DNA from: Bryobacterales bacterium
GTDB taxonomy: Bacteria > Acidobacteriota > Terriglobia > Bryobacterales > Bryobacteraceae
Assembly (NCBI GenBank): GCA_025462985.1
Contig: JAOAPP010000317.1
Location: 1 to 9,577 of the forward strand
Direction: 5' to 3'
Length of the DNA stretch: 9,577 nucleotides
The notes under the pieces were generated by a model. It was not told the DNA's origin. It made no database searches and worked only from the letters and a program-made list of their open reading frames with translations. The translations under genes and the position numbers were made by a program. This document shows positions 1-5,914 of this stretch, one piece after another (position 1 is the first letter of the stretch; each line of letters starts with the position of its first letter).

Positions 1-2
1 AA

Positions 3-434
3 TTTTTCGTCACGAACTCTTTCGGCGATAGCCAGGCAAGCCAGCAATGCTTCACGGCTTTTGCAAATGGCGGATTGCGCACGCTATCGGGAGGTCAATT
101 CTCTCTGCAGGTAGCGGGCGTCCTTTCAGCCCAGCAGACCGCCGCTCCCCCGCTTCTCGTAGCAGCTTCTCACGCCGTACGGGACGTACGGGCATCGGTG
201 AACCAGGCCCCTACCGGCTACACTGTTGGAATCGACCTGATGCAGAATGGAGTGCGCTACACAACTCTCACCGTCGCATCTGGCACGACAACTTCCAATG
301 TTGTAAACGGTGCGTCCCTGCCGGCCCTCACCGAAGGGGCGACGCTTACCCTCACTACTCGGCTGACTAAATTAGCAAACTACACGGGAACCCTGTATGC
401 GGGAAAAGATTTGATGGTGACCATCCGCATGTGA
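3..434 (+). CDS. C-terminal part of a beta-rich, probably secreted protein (5' end outside the window)
   Basis: The frame is open from the left edge (first full codon at 3) and ends at TGA 432-434, giving 143 residues of a longer protein. The visible part is rich in Thr, Ser, Gly, Val and Ala, with alternating hydrophobic residues, as expected of a beta-sandwich. The second half contains APTGYTVGIDL, NGVRYTTLTV, GTTTSNVVNG and a final KDLMVTIRM strand. I recall similar C-terminal modules at the ends of large extracellular or tail-like proteins of Solibacter-type acidobacteria, but I cannot assign a function. There are no catalytic motifs and only one cysteine. It is followed after 20 bases by the M24 peptidase, with no terminator between. 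Coding is well supported because the frame stays open and has domain-like composition; the role is unknown. Confidence 0.7.
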   Translation, partial: FFVTNSFGDSQASQQCFTAFANGGLRTLSGGQFSLQVAGVLSAQQTAAPPLLVAASHAVRDVRASVNQAPTGYTVGIDLMQNGVRYTTLTVASGTTTSNVVNGASLPALTEGATLTLTTRLTKLANYTGTLYAGKDLMVTIRM

Positions 435-460
435 TGGCGACCCCTTAAAATCACGTGAGG

Positions 461-1630
461 ATGGAACTCAAGGGAATCCAAAATGAGATTCGGGCAAGAG
501 GCTTCGACGGCTGGCTCTTTTTTGATCACCATGGGCGCGACCCGCTGGCGAGCCGCATCCTTGGCCTGCCGGTCGACCTCGAGGCTTCCCGGCGGTGGTA
601 CTACTTGATCCCCGCAACCGGCGACCCGCGCAAGCTGGTTCACCGGATCGAGAGCCGCACGTTGGATACGTTGCCTGGAGACAAGAAATGCTATTCGAGC
701 TGGACCGACCAACACAGGCGTCTGGAAGAGCTCTTGAAAGGCTGCTCTCGTGTGGCGATGCAATACTCGCCAAAGTGTGCCATCCCCTACGTCTCGAATG
801 TGGACGCGGGAACGTTGGAGTTAATCCGAGGCTTTGGGAAAGAGATCGTCAGTTCAGCCGACCTGGTTCAAATCTTCGAAGCTCGGTGGACCGCTGAGCA
901 GGTTGAAATGCATCTCGAGGCTGGAAGAAGAGTGGATCAGGTGCGGCGAGATGCTTTTAACCTGGTCGGAGAACGAATCAGAAATGGCCAAGAAATCGGG
1001 GAGTATGAAGTTCAACAGTTTATTCTGGCTCGTTTCTCGCAATCGAACCTCAGCACAAACCACGGACCGATTGTCGCAGTCAACCAGCACGCCTCGGACC
1101 CGCACTATGAGCCCAGTCCTGCGACATCGCTGCCTATCGAAAAAGGGAACATGGTACTGATCGATCTCTGGGCGAAGCTGATTTTCCCGGGAGCCGTGTA
1201 TTACGACGTCACATGGGTCGGCTATTGCGGGAGCAGCATTCCCGCCCCCGTAGAGAAGGTCTTTGAGATTGTTCGCGATGCACGGAAATCGGCTTCTCAA
1301 TTTGTAATCGACAAAATGGCATGGCGGCAGACGTTTGCCGGATATGAAGTGGATGATGTAGCGCGCGCGTTCATCGAAAAAGAGGGGTTTGGCGAATTTT
1401 TCTTTCACCGGACGGGCCACAGCATCGGCACGGAGGTCCACGGAACCGGGGCGAATATGGACAACCTTGAGTCACATGATGATCGAGCCGTCATCGCCGA
1501 CACCTGTTTCTCAATCGAACCAGGCATTTACCTGCCTGAATTCGGAATAAGGTCGGAGGTGAATGTCTATGTCGGGAAGGAAAAGGCTTTTGTCACAGGC
1601 GAGGAGCAGGAGCAGCTCATCTGCATCTGA
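461..1630 (+). CDS. M24 family metallopeptidase, Xaa-Pro aminopeptidase/dipeptidase type
   Basis: This predicted cytoplasmic enzyme of 389 residues should remove an N-terminal residue from, or split, peptides with proline in the second position, using two metal ions. It has the usual two-part build: a creatinase/prolidase-like N-terminal domain (about 1-140, starting with the DGWLFFDHHGRDP stretch) and a pita-bread catalytic domain (about 145-389). All five expected metal ligands are visible: D235 (VLIDLW), D249 (YYDVTW), H320 (HRTGHSIG), E353 (SIEPGIY) and E366 (RSEVNVY). H316 and H327 fit the accessory histidines. There is no signal peptide. Two starts are possible: GTG at 455 and ATG at 461; neither has a well-spaced ribosome binding site, and I chose ATG because related proteins usually begin close to M-E-L. 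The metal site is complete, so the enzyme should be active; its physiological substrate is unknown. Confidence 0.93.
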   Translation: MELKGIQNEIRARGFDGWLFFDHHGRDPLASRILGLPVDLEASRRWYYLIPATGDPRKLVHRIESRTLDTLPGDKKCYSSWTDQHRRLEELLKGCSRVAMQYSPKCAIPYVSNVDAGTLELIRGFGKEIVSSADLVQIFEARWTAEQVEMHLEAGRRVDQVRRDAFNLVGERIRNGQEIGEYEVQQFILARFSQSNLSTNHGPIVAVNQHASDPHYEPSPATSLPIEKGNMVLIDLWAKLIFPGAVYYDVTWVGYCGSSIPAPVEKVFEIVRDARKSASQFVIDKMAWRQTFAGYEVDDVARAFIEKEGFGEFFFHRTGHSIGTEVHGTGANMDNLESHDDRAVIADTCFSIEPGIYLPEFGIRSEVNVYVGKEKAFVTGEEQEQLICI

Positions 1631-1741
1631 ATCGTCACAGTTTCGAGGCATTCTAGGGGCGGTACGGCCGGGCCGAAGTGAAATGAGGAGCATTAAAGAT
1701 TTCTATTGGAGCGATTTTGCCAAAACGGTTTATCGTTGAGT
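1631..1741 (+). other. 111-base leader upstream of the GAF-ANTAR gene, with a possible 18-codon upstream ORF
   Basis: No long gene or terminator is visible here. A GAGGAG stretch at 1685-1690 is too far from the ATG at 1742 to serve as its ribosome binding site. An ATG at 1683 opens an 18-codon frame (begins MRSIKDFYW) whose TGA at 1737-1739 lies two bases before the ATG of the regulator gene. That arrangement would suit translational coupling, but the small frame has no convincing ribosome binding site and may be chance. Confidence 0.25.
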
Positions 1742-2494
1742 ATGGCTACCGCAAGTTTAGTCGAGCCCCCTACATCCCAAGTCGCACTTCTTCATCGCGT
1801 CAGCAACATTGTCAGTTCCGAAGTTAGCCTCGATGAGATGCTCGGAGAGATCGTCGGGCTGACCGTCCAGGTGACTGCATGTGATGCCTGCCTAGTCTAC
1901 CTGATAGAGCGAGAGTCCAACGAGATTGTGCTGCGCGCCTCCCAAGTTCCCCACCAGGTTGATCTCGGAAACATCCGGCTGAAGGTCGGCGAAGGTGTCA
2001 CCGGATGGGTAGTCGAACACCGCTCAGTCGTTGCGTTGCCGGCTAATGCTTCGGCCGATCGTCGATTCAAGAAGTTCCAGGCTCTGGTGGAAGATACGTA
2101 CGAGGCGTTCCTCTCCGTTCCGCTTGTGAGCGGAGGTGAAATCATCGGCGTCATCAACGTGCACCACCGCGAGATGCACGAGCACACTCCTGACGAGGTG
2201 GCGCTGTTGACGTTCATTGGCGAACAGATGGGCGGAGCCATTGCCAAGTCGGTTCTTGCCGAAGAGAACGCGCGGCTGATGGAAGAAACCGCGGAGATGC
2301 GCCGCCAGCTCGAAACTCGCAAAGTCGTCGAACGTGCGAAGGGCATTCTGCAGCATCGCCATGGTCTGACTGAAGAAGAAGCCTACCTGAGGCTCCGTAA
2401 TGAAAGTCGGCGCCTACGCCGGCCCATGCGAGAGCTCGCCGAGGCCATCATCCTTTCTGAAGATTTGAGCAGGAAAAGCGAGACCCTCCACTAA
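1742..2494 (+). CDS. GAF-ANTAR protein, putative transcription antitermination regulator
   Basis: The protein has 250 residues. A GAF ligand-sensing domain occupies about 15-170 (start HRVSNIVSSEVSLDEML; core KVGEGVTGWV; SVPLVSGGEIIGVINVHH; then EVALLTFIGEQMGGAIA). A short charged coiled coil (about 170-192) leads into an ANTAR domain (about 187-240) with the typical VVERAKGIL, GLTEEEAYLRLR and MRELAEAII segments. ANTAR domains, as in AmiR, NasR and EutV, bind paired RNA hairpins and prevent a terminator from forming, so this should be a cytoplasmic RNA-binding regulator whose signal enters through the GAF pocket. No receiver domain is present, so control by a partner kinase is not expected. 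I chose ATG 1742 over TTG 1706 because homology to GAF proteins starts soon after it. No target hairpin pair was recognised in this window. Confidence 0.88.
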   Translation: MATASLVEPPTSQVALLHRVSNIVSSEVSLDEMLGEIVGLTVQVTACDACLVYLIERESNEIVLRASQVPHQVDLGNIRLKVGEGVTGWVVEHRSVVALPANASADRRFKKFQALVEDTYEAFLSVPLVSGGEIIGVINVHHREMHEHTPDEVALLTFIGEQMGGAIAKSVLAEENARLMEETAEMRRQLETRKVVERAKGILQHRHGLTEEEAYLRLRNESRRLRRPMRELAEAIILSEDLSRKSETLH

Positions 2495-2520
2495 AACTGC
2501 GCCCGCACATTCCTGACAGC

Positions 2521-2557
2521 GGCGGCAGGTCCAGTCGCTAAGATTGAATTTGCCGCC
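2521..2557 (+). promoter_or_regulatory. Inverted repeat spanning the start region of the hydrolase gene
   Basis: GGCGGCA at 2521-2527 is perfectly complementary to TGCCGCC at 2551-2557. In RNA the stem can grow inward by two G-U pairs and one U-A pair to ten pairs, leaving a loop at 2531-2547 that contains the proposed TTG start codon (2544-2546). No U-tract follows, so it does not look like a simple terminator. It might restrict translation initiation; no function is known. Confidence 0.35.
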
Positions 2558-3530
2558 AGGATTTCAGCCTCTCTTCAACAATCCACATCTCTCGACGATC
2601 GCCGGAAACTTCTGGCGACGCCGAATCGACGAAACTCGCTTTCCCGCCAAGCGAGTCCTATATCGTACCGAGGAGCGGAACACAATCGTCGTGTATGAAC
2701 ACCGGCCGCCAACGGCTCCACGCGGCCAGATTGTTCTGCTGCATGGACTGGAAGGCTCGGCGGAAGCAGGCTATTTCGCCAGTTTCGCCCAAGAGGCTCT
2801 GGTTCGGGGCTTTGGCGTTCATCGGGCAAATCTCCGGACGTGCGGCGGCACGGAAGAACTTTGCGAGACTATGTACCATTCCGGTCTCACGAGCGATACA
2901 AAGCATGTCTTACAGCAAATCCACACTCGGAAATCCGGCCCAGTTTTCCTGGTCGGCTTCTCTTTAGGTGGAAATGTCGCATTGAAATTGGCCGGCGAGT
3001 TGGGATTTTCGGAAATTCTCTCGGGCGTTTGCGCGGTTTCGACACCGATCGACCTGGCGATGTCTGTGCGGGCTTTGGATCGGCTTTCAAACCGCATTTA
3101 TGCCCGGCGATTTCTGAAACGTCTTCGTGAACGCATCAGCCGCAAAAGCCTGCTGGCGCCCCACCTGTACGCGACCGAGGGCCTCGATTCGGTGGATTCC
3201 ATCTGGGCCTTTGACGATCGGTTTACCGCGCCGCTTTTCGGCTTCGGAACCGCGGAAAACTATTACGAGACGCAGAGCGCTATACGCTTTCTGGATCAAA
3301 TCCGCCTTCCGACCTTGGTCATTGCAGCAAAGGATGACCCCTTGGTTCCTTTCGCCATGTATGATCATCCTGCCTTTTCCTCAAACCCTGCACTGACTCT
3401 GCTGGCTGTACAGAAGGGCGGACATCTGGGCTTCCTTTCCCGTTCGAAACCCAGGTTCTGGGTAGACGGTGTGGCAATTGGCTGGATGGAAAACATCCTG
3501 AAGTGTTCCGGAAAACTTCAACCCGCATGA
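2544..3530 (+). CDS. YheT-like alpha/beta-fold hydrolase
   Basis: This 328-residue protein matches the YheT/UPF0017 group of alpha/beta hydrolases, which are predicted serine esterases or lipases with poorly known substrates. The N-terminal NNPHLSTIAGNFW stretch is the family's usual opening. VLLHGLEGS (64-72) supplies the oxyanion-hole strand. The nucleophile elbow GFSLGGN gives S140, AAKDDPLVP gives D265 and GGHLGF gives H294, so the catalytic triad is complete. No signal peptide or membrane helix is seen. The start is uncertain: an in-frame TGA at 2514-2516 limits extension, no ATG is available, and TTG 2544 or TTG 2550 are the candidates, without a clear ribosome binding site. Its end overlaps the next gene by four bases (ATGA), implying coupled expression with the DUF4230 protein. 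Confidence 0.9.
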   Translation: MNLPPGFQPLFNNPHLSTIAGNFWRRRIDETRFPAKRVLYRTEERNTIVVYEHRPPTAPRGQIVLLHGLEGSAEAGYFASFAQEALVRGFGVHRANLRTCGGTEELCETMYHSGLTSDTKHVLQQIHTRKSGPVFLVGFSLGGNVALKLAGELGFSEILSGVCAVSTPIDLAMSVRALDRLSNRIYARRFLKRLRERISRKSLLAPHLYATEGLDSVDSIWAFDDRFTAPLFGFGTAENYYETQSAIRFLDQIRLPTLVIAAKDDPLVPFAMYDHPAFSSNPALTLLAVQKGGHLGFLSRSKPRFWVDGVAIGWMENILKCSGKLQPA

Positions 3531-4096
3531 ACAGGTGGAAAGTTGCCGCGCTCTGCAGTCTCGCAATAGCGGCCTTCTGCGTAATCGGCTCCTATTCCTT
3601 TTTTCGTAGTCGCCGCTTCGATACCGCAACGATTGTCACGCAGATCAAGCCGTTGAACCAGTTGACCACTGTTCGCTACAGCATTCAGCGAGTCATCGGA
3701 ATCAAAGAGGCGAAGCAGCCCTTTGGCGAGGAGTCGCTGCTTCTGATGGTGCAAGGCGAAGTACTTGCTGGCGTGAACCTGGCCGACTTCAATGAGGATG
3801 ACGTTCGCTTTCTGAACGATCACACCGTGGCCCTGCATCTTCCGGCTCCCACGATCATCCAGACCTTTATTGACGAAAAGAACACCAAAGTCTGGGACCG
3901 GCAGATCACCTGGTGGACGCCGTGGGTCAGCTACAGTCCCGACCTGGAGCATAAGGCAAGGCTATCCGCTCTGGACGAGATCAGAGAGGCTGCGCTCTCA
4001 CAGGGAATCCTTAGTGAAGCGCAGAAAAGTGCCCAGACAAGCGTCAGAGCCTTCCTGGGCGCCATGCGGATCGACGTAAAATTTGAGGGTTCCTAG
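3527..4096 (+). CDS. DUF4230 domain protein with N-terminal membrane anchor
   Basis: The protein has 189 residues. A hydrophobic helix at about 7-25 with positive residues after it (FFRSRRF) suggests a single-pass anchor with the rest outside the cytoplasmic membrane. The remainder resembles DUF4230: TTVRYSIQRVIGIKEA (47-62), LLLMVQGEVLAGVNLADF (71-88), VALHLPAPTIIQTFIDEKNTKVWDR as the conserved core, and a helical C-terminal part ending in a short strand. The family has no defined reaction. The ATG at 3527 overlaps the hydrolase stop (ATGA), so translation is probably coupled; a GTG at 3503 would add eight residues but is less likely. The stop codon TAG at 4094-4096 shares bases with the stop of the convergent gene. 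Its biological role is unknown; the hydrolase pairing is the only functional hint. Confidence 0.83.
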   Translation: MNRWKVAALCSLAIAAFCVIGSYSFFRSRRFDTATIVTQIKPLNQLTTVRYSIQRVIGIKEAKQPFGEESLLLMVQGEVLAGVNLADFNEDDVRFLNDHTVALHLPAPTIIQTFIDEKNTKVWDRQITWWTPWVSYSPDLEHKARLSALDEIREAALSQGILSEAQKSAQTSVRAFLGAMRIDVKFEGS

Positions 4097-5658
4097 ACTT
4101 CCGCGACCAGCACGATCTCGTAGGCCAAGAGACCGGGAGCCAGGCGGGTGAGTACCCGAAGAAGCCGACTGCCAGCCTTTAGAACCGGACTGTCCGATCG
4201 CATGGGAATGATACGTTCCAGCGGCATGACCGTGGAGTGCCGGCCCGTGATCTTGTAGCCGTGACGCTTCAACAGGGCCTGGATGCTGCGCGCCGTGAAG
4301 AATCGAAGGTGCGACCAGTCGAGGATTCCGCGATCGCTGTACTCGAACGAGCCGAACAGCACCATCAGGCGCACGGTCAGGTTAACCGAATTCGGCACCG
4401 AAAGAACCACGCGCCCGCGTTCCGCCAGCACCTTCTTGCAATTTTCTAGCAAATTGCTGGGATCACGAAGGTGCTCCAGGATATCCAGCATGAGAACGCG
4501 GTCAAATTTCCCCACCGAGCCGGACGCAGACTGCGTAAGAGGGCCGAGTCCCGCCTCGGGATCCGCGGTATAGACGTTCTGATAGCCGGCTGTGAGCGGC
4601 ACGGAAGGCGCGGCGTCCACACCCGTCACCCGGTTCCCGGCTTTTACCAGCTCAGCGCCGAATGAACCGTTGCAGCAGCCGACTTCCAGGACGCGCTGAT
4701 CAGTTCCAACCAGCCGGAAACCGTAAAAATGGCTGGAATACAGACTATGCTTGATCGCGTACGGAACGAAGTATTCCTCGTATTCCGGAAATGCGCGCAC
4801 AGCCCGGGCGGTGGAGGTGTAGCGGTAAACCGCCCGCACGATGTCTTTGGCATAGCGCGTTCCGTTGACGCGGCAGACCTCGTCGCCGTAAAAAGTTGGA
4901 ATCGGGACTTCAAGAATCCGGTAGTTCTGATGGTGCAGTTTGATGATAATTTCCGTGTCGAAATGGAAATCATCGGTCATCTTGTCCATCTTGATGTTCT
5001 TGAGAGCGTGAACGTTATAGGCCCGGTATCCACTATGAAATTCCGTTAAATTCAGCACAAGAGCGCGGTTCTCGAATTTGGTCAAGACCCGATTTCCGAC
5101 GTATTTGTAGAGCGGCATGCCGCCCTTGAGCGGACCGCCGAAGTCCTTCATCATCCTGGACCCGAACACGGCATCCGCCTTTCCTTGCACCAACGGGGCG
5201 TACATGTGCGACAGGAGTTCAGGAGCGTACTGCGCGTCACCGTGCAATAGCACCACAATGTCGAAGCCCTGGTCGATGAAGTACTGGTAGCCGGCTTTCT
5301 GGTTGCCTCCGTAGCCGAGATTCTTCTCATGCCTCAGTACCCGAAGCTTGGGAAGATTCGTCATGGTCTGGATACCGACGGCCAGTTCGAACGTATCGTC
5401 CTTGCTGGCATCGTCGAAAACGACCACCTGTTCGACGTTCTTCCAGACCTCCGGCGTAATGCGTTTCAGAACCTTGCTCAGAGTGGTGAGCGCGTTGTAG
5501 GCGACGATGAAGATTCCGATGCGCTTGCCGCCGTTTGCCGCCCGGCTGGCATTTTCTTCCAGAGCGCCCTGTTTGAACTGTGGAAGCGGTTCGAAGGGCA
5601 GCGGTGCAGGGAAATTTTCTTTAGGGATCGGCTCGAGTAGTGTTGTAGATCCGTTCAC
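4093..5658 (-). CDS. Bifunctional GT2 glycosyltransferase / class I SAM-dependent methyltransferase
   Basis: This 521-residue fusion has two enzyme domains. The first (about 45-285) is a GT-A fold family 2 glycosyltransferase of the polyprenyl-phosphate sugar synthase type: IGIFIVAYNA at 47-56, VVVFDDASKDDT at 78-89, GDAQ at 140-143 in the DXD position, FGSRMM, and the late FYGDEVCRVNG segment. The second (about 305-475) is a Rossmann methyltransferase: VLEVGCCNGSFG at 323-334 is the SAM-binding loop, GVDAAP supplies the acidic end of strand 2, and LMLDILEHLRDP is motif II. No transmembrane segments are present, so it is probably cytoplasmic or membrane-associated. The start is GTG at 5656-5658; no ATG or good ribosome binding site is available. 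Acceptor and sugar are unknown; cell-envelope glycan or lipid-linked sugar assembly is an inference. Its stop overlaps that of the convergent DUF4230 gene. Confidence 0.92.
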   Translation of the reverse strand: MNGSTTLLEPIPKENFPAPLPFEPLPQFKQGALEENASRAANGGKRIGIFIVAYNALTTLSKVLKRITPEVWKNVEQVVVFDDASKDDTFELAVGIQTMTNLPKLRVLRHEKNLGYGGNQKAGYQYFIDQGFDIVVLLHGDAQYAPELLSHMYAPLVQGKADAVFGSRMMKDFGGPLKGGMPLYKYVGNRVLTKFENRALVLNLTEFHSGYRAYNVHALKNIKMDKMTDDFHFDTEIIIKLHHQNYRILEVPIPTFYGDEVCRVNGTRYAKDIVRAVYRYTSTARAVRAFPEYEEYFVPYAIKHSLYSSHFYGFRLVGTDQRVLEVGCCNGSFGAELVKAGNRVTGVDAAPSVPLTAGYQNVYTADPEAGLGPLTQSASGSVGKFDRVLMLDILEHLRDPSNLLENCKKVLAERGRVVLSVPNSVNLTVRLMVLFGSFEYSDRGILDWSHLRFFTARSIQALLKRHGYKITGRHSTVMPLERIIPMRSDSPVLKAGSRLLRVLTRLAPGLLAYEIVLVAEV

Positions 5659-5663
5659 GACAG

Positions 5664-5688
5664 CTAGAGGAAGAGACGTATCCTCTAG
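5664..5688 (-). promoter_or_regulatory. Perfect 8-bp inverted repeat just upstream of the glycosyltransferase-methyltransferase start
   Basis: CTAGAGGA at 5664-5671 and TCCTCTAG at 5681-5688 are perfect inverted copies with a 9-base spacer. On the minus-strand transcript the hairpin would end five bases before the GTG start (5658). Its left arm contains AGAGGA, the only Shine-Dalgarno-like stretch nearby, which the stem would hide. No U-tract follows, so it is not a standard intrinsic terminator. It could equally be a DNA operator. No family was recognised. Confidence 0.4.
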
Positions 5689-5703
5689 TAGATAGTAACA
5701 CTG

Positions 5704-5868
5704 CTAGCGAGCGGGCTTCCTGCCGAGATTTCTGAACCAGGGCCAGTCATAGAACCGGCGAAAGCAAGAGAGACAGCGATACGGGGTCGCATCGAAGGCA
5801 ACCGCGATTACGTCCCTGAATCGGACTTGAGACTTCATGGATCGGGTAGAAAGGCAACAGGGACACAT
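5704..5868 (-). CDS. Small four-cysteine protein, probably zinc-ribbon-like (54 residues)
   Basis: ATG at 5866-5868 is preceded by GGAG with six bases of spacing, a good ribosome binding site, and the frame runs to TAG at 5704-5706. A GTG at 5880 would add four residues. The protein has two knuckles, C2-P-C-C5 and C32-L-S-C35, separated by 26 residues; the third-position C4 is an extra cysteine. The spacer is basic, and the tail is aromatic and basic (RRFYDWPWFRNLGRKPAR). Two CxxC pairs around PYRC..C..RF resemble small zinc-ribbon-type proteins I recall from acidobacterial genomes, of no known function. It lies 46 bases after the Nramp gene and 45 bases before the glycosyltransferase gene on the same strand. 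Zinc binding is inferred from cysteine spacing only. Confidence 0.68.
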   Translation of the reverse strand: MCPCCLSTRSMKSQVRFRDVIAVAFDATPYRCLSCFRRFYDWPWFRNLGRKPAR

Positions 5869-5914
5869 AGCCAACTCCACTGTTTAAGTGTCCTGACGCT
5901 CTCTTTTTTCTCGC

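Noticed and set aside
854..1441. 195-codon minus-strand open frame antisense to the M24 peptidase
   Set aside because: It is the shadow of a strongly supported gene; the translation has no recognisable motifs and the plus-strand frame holds the complete metal site.
1631..1741. Double-hairpin ANTAR target RNA upstream of the regulator's own gene
   Set aside because: GC-rich bases near 1658-1676 can pair in part, but I could not build two hairpins with the required six-base loops.
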